Shown: piece after piece, positions 36,574-44,070 of the stretch
How the letters are laid out: each line of letters starts with the position of its first letter
Position numbering within the stretch: the first letter of the stretch is position 1
Assembly: GCF_003030465.1 (NCBI RefSeq)
Contig: NZ_CP028339.1
Span: 434,001 to 498,000 of the forward strand
From: Thauera aromatica K172
GTDB lineage: Bacteria; Pseudomonadota; Gammaproteobacteria; Burkholderiales; Rhodocyclaceae
Direction of reading: 5' to 3'
Length of the DNA stretch: 64,000 nucleotides
Notes under the pieces: generated by a model
The model's database searches: none
Seen by the model: only the letters and a program-made list of their open reading frames with translations
What the model was told of the DNA's origin: nothing
Position numbers and translations under genes: made by a program

Positions 36574-36882
36574 ATGAAGCTTTTCGTTGCTGCGGCCGTT
36601 GCCGCCGGTCTCCTGTCCGCCGCGCCGGCGTTCGCTTCGGCCGAGCTGGCCAAGGCCAAGAACTGTCTGGCCTGCCACGCGGTCGATAAGAAGCTGGTCG
36701 GCCCGTCCTACAAGGATGTCGCTGCCAAGTACGCCGGCCAGGCCGATGCCGCCGCCAAGCTCGCGACCAAGGTGCAGAAGGGCGGTGTCGGCGCCTGGGG
36801 CCAGATCCCGATGCCGCCCAACCCGCAGGTCAACGACGCCGATGCGAAGGCGCTCGTGGCCTGGATCCTGTCGCAGAAATAA
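36574..36882 (+). CDS. Small periplasmic cytochrome c (c551/c552 type)
   Basis: This 102-residue protein has a cleavable signal peptide (about 1-22, ending PAFASA), one haem-binding motif CLACH near residue 33, and a distal methionine in GQIPMPPNP, the pattern of c551/c552 electron carriers used in denitrification and other respiration. GAGGAA lies six bases before the ATG at 36574; the ATG at 36568 is too close to it. A very strong terminator follows. Confidence 0.93.
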   Translation: MKLFVAAAVAAGLLSAAPAFASAELAKAKNCLACHAVDKKLVGPSYKDVAAKYAGQADAAAKLATKVQKGGVGAWGQIPMPPNPQVNDADAKALVAWILSQK

Positions 36883-36915
36883 GCGGGGGAGACGGGGCGC
36901 GGACACGCGCCTCCG

Positions 36916-36957
36916 CGAAATGGAAAAGGCCGGCGCATGCCGGCCTTTTCCATTTCG
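36916..36957. terminator. Strong bidirectional terminator
   Basis: A perfect 19-pair stem with a GCAT loop spans 36916-36957 (core AAAAGGCCGGC/GCCGGCCTTTT). The A and T runs lie inside the stem, so either strand gives a hairpin ending in U residues. It separates the cytochrome gene from the convergent EAL/HDOD gene. Confidence 0.85.
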
Positions 36958-36985
36958 CCCGGGGATCCGCCGGGGGAGGCGGCGT

Positions 36986-38122
36986 TCATGCCTGCAGGCT
37001 GTCGGCGAAGCCCAGGCCGATGAGCTGGGCGCGGTTGAGGTGTTCGGGAGTGAAGCCGAATTCGTCGGCGAGGGCGCCGAGCGCGCTGCCGTCGAGGCTT
37101 TCGCAGGCTTTGGCCAGACGCAGGAAGGGGGCAAATTCACCGCGGTCGTGGAGCAGCGCATCGCTGACGCTGGCGGGCAGGTGGAGTTTGTCGAGCAGGG
37201 CCTGCATGGAGGTGCCGAGGAGAACGTGCAGGAGCGAGAATGCGCCGGTGATGAACAGGTTGTCGCGCTCGTCTGCATCGACATGGCCGGCGCCGGCCTC
37301 TTCCATGAACCGTCCGCGCGTGATCGCTGTCTGCATCAGCGCCGGGGCGCCCGGATCGCGGCTGTCGGTGACCAGCAGCAGGGACAGCCATTTGTTGAGG
37401 GCGTCGTAGCCGAGGATGTTGACCGCGTGGCGGAACGACTGGATTTCGTACATCAGGCCGAAGCCTGCGGAGTTGATGTAGCGCAGCAGCTTGTAGGACA
37501 GGGCCAGGTCCTGCTTGAGCACGGTTTCGATGTCGCGGATGTCGCCGTTCCTGCGCACCAGGTTGAGCAGATGGACGATCTGTGCGTGTCCCGGCTTGAG
37601 GGTCCGGGCCGGCGGGTTGCCGTGCTGGAAGAACCAGCCCGAGGCGCCATCGAAGCCGGCATCGACGGCCTGGCGGAAGGCATCGACGTCGGCCAGCCCC
37701 CAGGCCAGCGTCAACCCCGGCGAGTGGGCGGGGGCCTGCCCGTCGCGCGCGTCCATCAGCACGAAACGCCAGTCGAAATGGGCGGGCAGGGGCGTGTCCG
37801 GGGTGAACCAGCTCAGGCACATCGCGATGCCGTCGTCGCGCAGCCGGCCCATCAGTGCCCGGGTGTGCGGATTGGACAGGGTTTGCGCGGGAATTTCGAT
37901 GGTGACGTTTTCAGGCATTTGCCAGGCCATCAGCTCGGGGCTGGGGACGAGGTCGCCGAGGCTGAGGAAAACGGGGTGGTAGCCGGGCCAGACTTCGGCC
38001 TGCGCGGCGAGCGCGTCGACTACCGACGCGATGTTCGGGCCATGGGCGATGAGGCGGTTGGCGGTGATCGCGCGGTTCTTGTTGACGACCGGTTCGCGGG
38101 TCAGCAGGGTGGTCTGGGGCAT
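36986..38122 (-). CDS. EAL/HDOD signalling protein
   Basis: This 378-residue cytoplasmic protein has the YuxH layout: an N-terminal EAL-like domain (about 10-180) and a C-terminal HDOD domain (about 180-360, recognised by QDLALSYKLLRYINSAGFG and HAVNILGYDALNKWLSLL). The EAL part lacks the E-A-L signature and most metal ligands, so it probably does not cut cyclic di-GMP and may only bind it or partners. I chose the ATG at 38122; an extra 17 residues from 38173 are Pro/Arg-rich. It lies 19 bases downstream of the ferredoxin reductase gene, so the two may share a transcript. Confidence 0.87.
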   Translation of the reverse strand: MPQTTLLTREPVVNKNRAITANRLIAHGPNIASVVDALAAQAEVWPGYHPVFLSLGDLVPSPELMAWQMPENVTIEIPAQTLSNPHTRALMGRLRDDGIAMCLSWFTPDTPLPAHFDWRFVLMDARDGQAPAHSPGLTLAWGLADVDAFRQAVDAGFDGASGWFFQHGNPPARTLKPGHAQIVHLLNLVRRNGDIRDIETVLKQDLALSYKLLRYINSAGFGLMYEIQSFRHAVNILGYDALNKWLSLLLVTDSRDPGAPALMQTAITRGRFMEEAGAGHVDADERDNLFITGAFSLLHVLLGTSMQALLDKLHLPASVSDALLHDRGEFAPFLRLAKACESLDGSALGALADEFGFTPEHLNRAQLIGLGFADSLQA

Positions 38123-38141
38123 CGGGCGCTCCGGCTCCGGT

Positions 38142-39164
38142 TCAGTTTGTCTGCGGGGCGAAAGTGAAGGCATCGGCGAAGAAGGCGTCTTCGTCTAGGT
38201 TGCGGGTGGTGCAAAAGCCGGTGCGCGCCGCCTCGATCATCGCCGGCGCCCCGCAAGCATAGACTTCGTGGCCGCCGAGCTCGGCGAAATCGTCGAGCAC
38301 GGCCTGGTGCACGAGGCCGCGGCGGCCGTCCCAGCCGTCGCCGGCGGGGGCGTCGGAGAGCACCGGGACATAGCGCAGGCCGGGCAGAGCGGTCTGCCAG
38401 CTGCGCGCGAGGGCGTCCAGGTACAGGCCGGCGCGGGTGCGGGCGCCCCAGTACAGGCTGATCGGGCGGCGCATGCCGAGGTGGATGGCATGGTCGACGA
38501 TGCTTTTGATCGGGGCGAAGCCGGTGCCGCCGGCGAGCAGCACGATCGGGCGCGCGGAATCCTCGCGCAGCCAGAAATCACCGAGCGGGCCTTCGAGGCG
38601 CAGGATGTCCTTTTCCTTCATCGTCTCGAAGACGTGGCCGGTGAACCGGCCGCCGTCGATGCGGCGCACGTGCAGTTCGAGGTAGCCGTGCTCGTGCGGC
38701 GCGTTGGCGATCGAGAAGCTGCGCCGCTGGCCGTTGGCGAGCAGGATGTCGATGTACTGGCCGGCGCGGAATTCGAAGATTTCGCTGCCCGGCAGCTTGA
38801 GGTCGACCCGCATCACGTCGTCGGCCAGGCGCGTCAGGCGGTGCACGCGGCAGGGCAGGCGCTTGACCGGAATGTCGCCCGGGCGGTCGATCGCACGCGC
38901 TTCGATGACGAGGTCGGAGCGCGGCCGGGCACAGCAGAACAGCGCCAGACCGGCGGCGCGCTCGGCGGCGCTGAGCGCGCCGCCGGCAGGGTGGCCGTGG
39001 TCCACTTCGCCCGCCAGCACCTTGCCCTTGCAGGCGCCGCAGACGCCGTCGCGGCAACTGTGCGGCAGCCGCAGTCCGGCGGCGAGCGCGGCTTCGAGCA
39101 CGGTCTGGCCGTCGTCGGCATCGAAGCGATGGTCCCCCGGCTGAAGTGAAATCCGATGTTTCAT
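38142..39164 (-). CDS. 2Fe-2S ferredoxin-FAD oxidoreductase
   Basis: This 340-residue protein has an N-terminal plant-type 2Fe-2S domain with CRDGVCGAC and a later FCCARP, then an FAD domain (RRSFSIANAP) and an NAD(P) domain (LLAGGTGFAPIKSI). The layout matches reductases of the CDP-6-deoxy-glucoseen reductase and phenol-hydroxylase P5 type, which pass electrons from NAD(P)H to a partner. No oxygenase or sugar-pathway gene is adjacent, so the partner is unknown. The ATG at 39164 starts the ferredoxin fold. It is divergent from the epimerase gene across 21 bases. Confidence 0.88.
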   Translation of the reverse strand: MKHRISLQPGDHRFDADDGQTVLEAALAAGLRLPHSCRDGVCGACKGKVLAGEVDHGHPAGGALSAAERAAGLALFCCARPRSDLVIEARAIDRPGDIPVKRLPCRVHRLTRLADDVMRVDLKLPGSEIFEFRAGQYIDILLANGQRRSFSIANAPHEHGYLELHVRRIDGGRFTGHVFETMKEKDILRLEGPLGDFWLREDSARPIVLLAGGTGFAPIKSIVDHAIHLGMRRPISLYWGARTRAGLYLDALARSWQTALPGLRYVPVLSDAPAGDGWDGRRGLVHQAVLDDFAELGGHEVYACGAPAMIEAARTGFCTTRNLDEDAFFADAFTFAPQTN

Positions 39165-39185
39165 GGCGCGTGAGATAATTGAAAA

Positions 39186-40109
39186 ATGAAAAGGATCCTG
39201 ATCGTCGGCAGTGGTGACGTCGCGTTGCGCGCGCTGCCGTGGCTCGTGCGCCGTTTCCGCGTGTTCGCGCTCGTGCGTCGCGGTGAAAGCGGGGCGGCCG
39301 TGCGTGCCGCCGGCGCGGTGCCGCTGCAGGCCGATCTCGACGACCGTCGCAGCCTGGGGCGGCTGGCAGGGCTGGCCGAGGCCGTGCTGCACTTCGCTCC
39401 GCCGCCTCCGGGCGGGGAGGGCGATCCCCGCACGAAGCGCCTGCTGGCGGCGCTGGCGGCGGGGCGGAGTCTACCACAGGGGGTGGTATACATAAGCACG
39501 ACAGGGGTTTACGGCGATTGCGCGGGCGCCCGGGTGGATGAAACCCGGCCTTGCCGGGCGCGCACCGCGCGTGCCCGGCGCCGGGTCGACGCCGAGTCCC
39601 GCCTGCGCGCCTTCGGCCGGCGCTGCCGGGTGCGGGTGGCGATCCTGCGCGCCCCCGGCATCTACGCCGCCGACCGCCTGCCGCTCGAGCGCCTGCGCCG
39701 CGGCGACCCGGTGCTCGTGGCCGCCGACGACGTCGATACCAATCACATCCATGCCGACGACCTCGCCCGCATCGCCTGTCTGGCGCTGTTCCGCGCCCCT
39801 CCCGGGCGGGTGTACAACGCCAGCGACGATTCCGGCCTGAAGATGGGCGAATATTTCGATGCCGTCGCCGATGCCTGCGGCCTGCCGCACCCGCCGCGGC
39901 TGGGGCGCGCGGCGATCGCCGAGCACCTGTCGGCGCTGGCGCTGTCATTCATGGGCGAGTCCCGCCGCCTCGACAACCGCCGCCTGAAGCGGGAACTACG
40001 CCTGCGTCTGCGCTACCCGACGGTCGCCGCCGGCCTTGCCGCGCTGCCTCCGGCGCATCCTTCCGAACCCGATCCCCTCGCGGAGCACGATTTCCCATGC
40101 CGACCCTGA
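39186..40109 (+). CDS. NAD(P)-dependent epimerase/dehydratase family protein
   Basis: This 307-residue protein has a Rossmann fold starting MKRILIVGSGDVALRALPWL and the extended SDR pattern VVYISTTGVYGDCAG, where the expected catalytic tyrosine is in GVYG. The glycine motif GSGDVA differs from the usual GxxGxxG, so cofactor binding may be atypical. The substrate is unknown. The end overlaps the HemJ-like gene by 13 bases. Confidence 0.85.
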   Translation: MKRILIVGSGDVALRALPWLVRRFRVFALVRRGESGAAVRAAGAVPLQADLDDRRSLGRLAGLAEAVLHFAPPPPGGEGDPRTKRLLAALAAGRSLPQGVVYISTTGVYGDCAGARVDETRPCRARTARARRRVDAESRLRAFGRRCRVRVAILRAPGIYAADRLPLERLRRGDPVLVAADDVDTNHIHADDLARIACLALFRAPPGRVYNASDDSGLKMGEYFDAVADACGLPHPPRLGRAAIAEHLSALALSFMGESRRLDNRRLKRELRLRLRYPTVAAGLAALPPAHPSEPDPLAEHDFPCRP

Positions 40110-40507
40110 AGGCGCTGCACATCATCTTCGTCGTGAGCTGGTTCGCCGGCCTGTTCTACCTGCCGCGACTGTTCGTCAACCATGCCATGGTCGAAGATGA
40201 CGCCACCCGCGCGCGCCTGGCGCTGATGGAACACAAGCTGTACCGCTTCATGACTCCGCTCGGCATCCTCGCCGTCGCCCTCGGCCTGTGGCTGTGGTTC
40301 GGCTACGGCTTCAGCGGCGGCTGGCTGCACCTGAAGACGGCGCTGGTGCTCGGCCTGGTCGGCTACCACCTGTACTGCGGCCGGCTGCTGCGCGACTTCG
40401 CCGCCGGGCGCAACACGAAGAGCCACGTCTGGTACCGGGTATTCAACGAGATTCCGGTGCTGGTGCTGTTCGTGGTCGTGTTCCTGGTGGTGTTGAAGCC
40501 GTTCTAG
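40097..40507 (+). CDS. HemJ/CopD-family membrane protein
   Basis: This 136-residue protein has four hydrophobic segments and begins MPTLKALHIIFVVSWFAGLF, followed by YLPRLFVNHA. That is the signature of the HemJ-type protoporphyrinogen oxidase family, in which the histidine in ALHIIF is conserved. HemJ oxidises protoporphyrinogen IX during haem synthesis in the inner membrane. CopD-domain proteins look similar, so the enzymatic role is likely but not certain. It overlaps the upstream epimerase gene by 13 bases. Confidence 0.85.
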   Translation: MPTLKALHIIFVVSWFAGLFYLPRLFVNHAMVEDDATRARLALMEHKLYRFMTPLGILAVALGLWLWFGYGFSGGWLHLKTALVLGLVGYHLYCGRLLRDFAAGRNTKSHVWYRVFNEIPVLVLFVVVFLVVLKPF

Positions 40508-40591
40508 CGCCGGCGGGCCGAAGCATCGCAATGCAGTGGCTGCGCTTTCCGTGCGCGGCCGGAACCGGAATACAAGGACAGACTGAACGAC

Positions 40592-41083
40592 ATGAAAGTG
40601 ATTGGATTCGCCGGCTGGTCCGGCAGCGGCAAGACCACGCTGGTGGAGCAGGTGGTCGGCGTGCTGAGCGCGCGCGGGCTGGCGGTGTCGCTGGTCAAGC
40701 ATGCCCATCACCGCTTCGACATCGACCACGAAGGCAAGGACTCCTGGCGCCACCGCCAGGCCGGCTGTCGCGAAGTGCTGGTCAGTTCGGATCAGCGCTG
40801 GTCGCTGACGCGTGAGCTGCGCGGCGCGCCCGAGGCCACGCTGGACGAGCTGCTCGGCAAGCTCGGCGACTGCGACCTGGTGCTGGTCGAAGGCTTCAAG
40901 CGTGCGCCGATTCCGAAGATCGAAGTGCGCCGCACCGTGGTCGGCGAGCCGCTGCTGTTCCCCGATGACCCGCACATCGTCGCCATCGCCACCGATGCGC
41001 CGCTCGACACCGTGCTGCCCCAGCTCGACATCAACGATCCGGCGCAGGTCGCCGATTTCATCGTCGCCTACTCCGGGCGCTGA
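40592..41083 (+). CDS. mobB: Molybdopterin-guanine dinucleotide biosynthesis adaptor MobB
   Basis: MobB is a small GTPase that assists MobA in attaching GMP to molybdopterin. The 163-residue protein has the P-loop FAGWSGSGKTTL near its start and the family patterns VKHAHHRFDIDHEGKDSWRH and LVLVEGFKRAPIPKIEV. Its end overlaps the convergent mobA gene by 16 bases. The cofactor serves the formate dehydrogenase encoded downstream. Confidence 0.95.
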   Translation: MKVIGFAGWSGSGKTTLVEQVVGVLSARGLAVSLVKHAHHRFDIDHEGKDSWRHRQAGCREVLVSSDQRWSLTRELRGAPEATLDELLGKLGDCDLVLVEGFKRAPIPKIEVRRTVVGEPLLFPDDPHIVAIATDAPLDTVLPQLDINDPAQVADFIVAYSGR

Positions 41084-41730
41084 GCCGGCAGCGCCTTTGC
41101 CGCGTCGGCCAGTTCGGCGCGGGTATTGATGTTGCGGAACGCCGCTTCCTGGTCGTCGAAGGCGACTTCGACCACCTTCAGGCTGCCGTACCAGCGGTCG
41201 ATCTTGCGTCCGCCGGCGGCGAGGAAGTCGCCCAGATGCCCGGCCAGCTCGCGCCGGCACAGGCAGAACACCGGATGGGCTTGGTCGAAGGTCTTCGCCA
41301 CCGCGAGGTTGGCGCCGGCGGCGTGGAGTGCGGCGGCGAGCCGGGCGACGAGGTCGGCGGGCAGGAACGGCGAATCGCAGGGGGCGGTCGCGACCAGCGG
41401 GTGGCGGGCGCGGACCAGCGCCGCGTGGAGGCCGGCGAGGGGGCCGGCGAAGCCGCCGACGTCGTCGCCGAACACCGGGTAGCCGAAGGCTGCCCAGGTG
41501 TCGAGGTTCTGGTTGGCGTTGATCAGCAGCTCGTCGACCTGGGGGGCGAGGCGCTCGAGCGCGTGGGCGGCCATCGGCCGGCCGGCGAGCTCGACCAGGC
41601 CCTTGTCGACGCCGCCCATACGACTGCCTTGGCCGCCGGCGAGGAGGACGCCGGTGATCCTGTGCTCGGCGGGGTGGGGGCTCGGGTGTTGCGGCGAAGC
41701 GTGGTCCTGGGTCTGCATGGTCATCTTCAT
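41068..41730 (-). CDS. mobA: Molybdenum cofactor guanylyltransferase MobA
   Basis: MobA transfers GMP from GTP to molybdopterin to make the guanine dinucleotide cofactor used by formate dehydrogenases. The 220-residue protein has GVLLAGGQGSRMGGVDKGL, the nucleotide-binding signature. The first 20 residues are polar and extra to the core; ATG codons at 41730, 41724 and 41718 are all possible starts. It is followed on the same strand by nothing, and its 3' end overlaps mobB in the convergent sense. Confidence 0.94.
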   Translation of the reverse strand: MKMTMQTQDHASPQHPSPHPAEHRITGVLLAGGQGSRMGGVDKGLVELAGRPMAAHALERLAPQVDELLINANQNLDTWAAFGYPVFGDDVGGFAGPLAGLHAALVRARHPLVATAPCDSPFLPADLVARLAAALHAAGANLAVAKTFDQAHPVFCLCRRELAGHLGDFLAAGGRKIDRWYGSLKVVEVAFDDQEAAFRNINTRAELADAAKALPAQRPE

Positions 41731-41855
41731 CGGGGAGATCGGTCGGGGAGTGAAGCCGCGCCGCTGCCGGGCAGGCGCGCACGGCGGGAAAAACGGCGCA
41801 GCGGATCGAAGAGGCCGCCGGAGGCGCGGAAACGGGGCCGGATCGGGCGGGGCGG

Positions 41856-42689
41856 CTAGTCGCGCTCGAAGCGCTCGACACCGGTAAACAACAGGTAGTG
41901 CCTGCCCTGCGCGCGGCCGATCATGGTGAGGCCGATCTTCTGTGCGATCTGCCAGCCCATGTGAGTCAGGCCGGAGCGCGACACCAGGAAGGGAATGCCC
42001 ATCTGCGCGGTCTTGATCACCATTTCCGAAGTCAGCCGGCCGGTGGTGTAGAAGATCTTGTCGGCTCCGTCCACCCCGTCGAGCCACATCTGGCCGGCGA
42101 TCGCGTCGACCGCGTTGTGGCGGCCGACGTCCTCGAAGAACATCAGGATTGCGCAGCCGTCGGGCGTGGCGCGGGCCAGCGCGCAGCCGTGGACCGCGCC
42201 GGCCTGCTTGTAGATCGATTCGTGGTGGCGCACCGCTTCCATCAGCGCGTAGAGCGTCGATTGCTTCAGGAGGCGGCCGTGGGGCAGGCGGACCTGATCG
42301 ATCTCGTCCATCAGCCCGCCGAACACCGTGCCCTGGCCGCAACCGGTGGTCACGGTGCGGCTGCCGAGCTTTTCATCGGCCTCGTGGAGGCCGCCGCGGG
42401 TGGTGACCGCGACCGCGTCCACCTCCCAATCGACCTGCACCGCGGCGATCTCGTCCAGGCTCTGCACCAGGCGCTGGTTGCGCAGCCAGCCGATGGCGAG
42501 CGCTTCGGGGGCGGCGCCGAGCGTCATCAGGGTGACGATCTCGCGCTTGTCGACATAAAGGGTGAGCGGGTGCTCGCCGGCGATCGGCGTCGGCACGGTC
42601 GTGCCGTGCTCGTCCACGGCAGGAATCTCGACGGTGAGCGGGCGGCTGGCCCGGCTCAGCACGGGGCGAAGGGGAAGGTGGGCGTTCAT
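41856..42689 (-). CDS. fdhD: Formate dehydrogenase sulfurtransferase FdhD
   Basis: FdhD carries sulfur from a cysteine desulfurase to the molybdenum cofactor, which activates formate dehydrogenase. The 277-residue protein has the family patterns ILMFFEDVGRHNAVDAI and TTGRLTSEMV. The usual CGVCG loop reads TTGCGQGTVFGG, so the second cysteine is absent and only the first is kept. It is divergent from the fdh operon; the 189-base gap contains a palindrome that may control both sides. Confidence 0.95.
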   Translation of the reverse strand: MNAHLPLRPVLSRASRPLTVEIPAVDEHGTTVPTPIAGEHPLTLYVDKREIVTLMTLGAAPEALAIGWLRNQRLVQSLDEIAAVQVDWEVDAVAVTTRGGLHEADEKLGSRTVTTGCGQGTVFGGLMDEIDQVRLPHGRLLKQSTLYALMEAVRHHESIYKQAGAVHGCALARATPDGCAILMFFEDVGRHNAVDAIAGQMWLDGVDGADKIFYTTGRLTSEMVIKTAQMGIPFLVSRSGLTHMGWQIAQKIGLTMIGRAQGRHYLLFTGVERFERD

Positions 42690-42801
42690 CGGTGCCGTCC
42701 TCGGCGGGGCTGAGCACCGATTGTAGCGGGATGGCGGCGTGCGGACACCCGGTGCCGGGCGTTAGCGGAATCCCCCATCGCAAAAAGCGCGTCGACAACC
42801 T

Positions 42802-42817
42802 ATGCTTCATGAAACAT
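42802..42817. promoter_or_regulatory. Palindrome between fdhD and the fdh operon
   Basis: ATGCTTCATGAAACAT is a 16-base palindrome with one mismatched pair (ATG-N-TTCATGAA-N-CAT). It lies centrally in the gap between the divergent fdhD and DUF3305 genes, a suitable place for an operator acting on both transcripts. The cognate regulator is not evident. Confidence 0.4.
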
Positions 42818-42878
42818 ACGTGTCGTCGCCGTTCGATGGGCATCTTGTGTGCGCCCGTTTTACATGGGGTGAAACGCG

Positions 42879-43358
42879 ATGAGGGAGTTTCCGATTGCGG
42901 TGGTCATGGAGCGTCGCCGCCTCGACAACCTCTGGGTCGATGAGGCCTGGGAGGCGGTGGGCGTGGTGCCGGCGTTCGCGGAGGTCGATCCCGCACCGCG
43001 CCAGATCGTCGCCGAGACCGGGCGCGCACAGTGGCGGGTGGGCGGTTTCGCCCTTGAGCTGTTCCGCGACGAGGCGGAAAACTATTTCAGCAATCTCAGC
43101 GCACCGGTGCCCAAAGTGTTCGTGATGTGGCGCCGGGAGGGCGAACTGGCGCTGCCGGCGGCGGTGTCGGTGAGCTATGGCGAGGCGGCGCGCTGGCTGG
43201 ATGCGGGCGAGCAGGTCGATGGCGTGCCGATGTCGCGCGAAGTCGCCGACTGGGTGGGTGAATTCGTCAATGCCCATTACCGCCCGGAACCGCGCCGGAA
43301 AGTCAGGCGCAACGACCCCTTGGCCGAGGACCGGGTGGCCTCTGGAGGGCAGGCGTGA
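42879..43358 (+). CDS. DUF3305 protein of the formate dehydrogenase operon
   Basis: This 159-residue protein begins MREFPIAVVMERRRLDNLWVD and contains ALELFRDEAENYFSNLS, matching DUF3305. These proteins are found almost only beside formate dehydrogenase genes in proteobacteria, and no function is known. It is soluble, with no signal peptide. It is the first gene of the fdh operon and is followed by its usual partner DUF3306 after an 80-base gap that contains a hairpin. Confidence 0.85.
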   Translation: MREFPIAVVMERRRLDNLWVDEAWEAVGVVPAFAEVDPAPRQIVAETGRAQWRVGGFALELFRDEAENYFSNLSAPVPKVFVMWRREGELALPAAVSVSYGEAARWLDAGEQVDGVPMSREVADWVGEFVNAHYRPEPRRKVRRNDPLAEDRVASGGQA

Positions 43359-43387
43359 GCGCGCCCGCCCAGCCGCCCGCAGGGCAG

Positions 43388-43414
43388 CACCCCCTTCCCC
43401 CGGAGAAGGGGGTG
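43388..43414 (+). other. Intercistronic hairpin
   Basis: CACCCCCTTC pairs with GAAGGGGGTG around a seven-base loop in the gap between the DUF3305 and DUF3306 genes. No T-run follows, so it is more likely a processing or stability element than a terminator. The AGGAGG ribosome-binding site of the next gene lies ten bases later. Confidence 0.4.
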
Positions 43415-43437
43415 CGTTGCGACAGGAGGGCAACCCG

Positions 43438-44004
43438 GTGAGCGCGGACGGTTTCCTGTCGCGCTGGTCGCGGCGCAAGCTCGCCACGGTCGCGGCCGCG
43501 GCGCCCTCCGAGACCCCGCCGCGGGCCGCCCCGGGAGCGCCTGCGGACCTTGCCCTCGCGCAACCTGCCGAGGCCGGTGCCGGAGCGGGCGCTGCCGATC
43601 CCGCCCGCGAAGCGTCGGCCGGCAACCGTGCCGACAGTGCCTTGCCGCCGCTCGAGGAGCTGTCGCTGGCCTCCGATTTCAGCGTCTTCCTGAAGGCGGA
43701 AGTCGGTGAGGCGCTGCGCCGTCAGGCCCTGCACACGCTTTTTTCCGACCCTCATTTCAACCGCATGGACGGGCTGGACATCTATATCGACGACTATTCG
43801 CAGCCCGATCCGATCGCTCCGGAAGCGATGGCCAGGCTCAGGCATGCGCGCGAGTGGCTGCGCGCCGCCGAGCCGCGAGAACTTCCCGCCGCGCAGCCGG
43901 ACGACGAGGCGCAGGCAGCCGCCGCGCCAGAACCTGCCGCGTCCGGTGTCGCGGACGCATCCGCATCCGGCGCCGGCGACGACGTGCCGCAGGCGAGCGG
44001 ATGA
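43438..44004 (+). CDS. DUF3306 protein of the formate dehydrogenase operon
   Basis: This 188-residue protein starts with GFLSRWSRRKL and contains DFSVFLKAEVGEALRRQALH and FNRMDGLDIYIDDYSQPDP, the core of DUF3306. The N-terminal 60 residues and the C-terminal 40 are Ala/Pro-rich and low in complexity. AGGAGG precedes the GTG at 43438 and decides the start over the longer frame from 43177. The family is linked to formate dehydrogenase operons and has no known role. Confidence 0.83.
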   Translation: MSADGFLSRWSRRKLATVAAAAPSETPPRAAPGAPADLALAQPAEAGAGAGAADPAREASAGNRADSALPPLEELSLASDFSVFLKAEVGEALRRQALHTLFSDPHFNRMDGLDIYIDDYSQPDPIAPEAMARLRHAREWLRAAEPRELPAAQPDDEAQAAAAPEPAASGVADASASGAGDDVPQASG

Positions 44005-44070
44005 GCTCCGGCAGGCGTGGAGCCGAAAGGATCTTTGCGCTGCCCGGTTTTTTAGAACTTGCCTTGCGTA

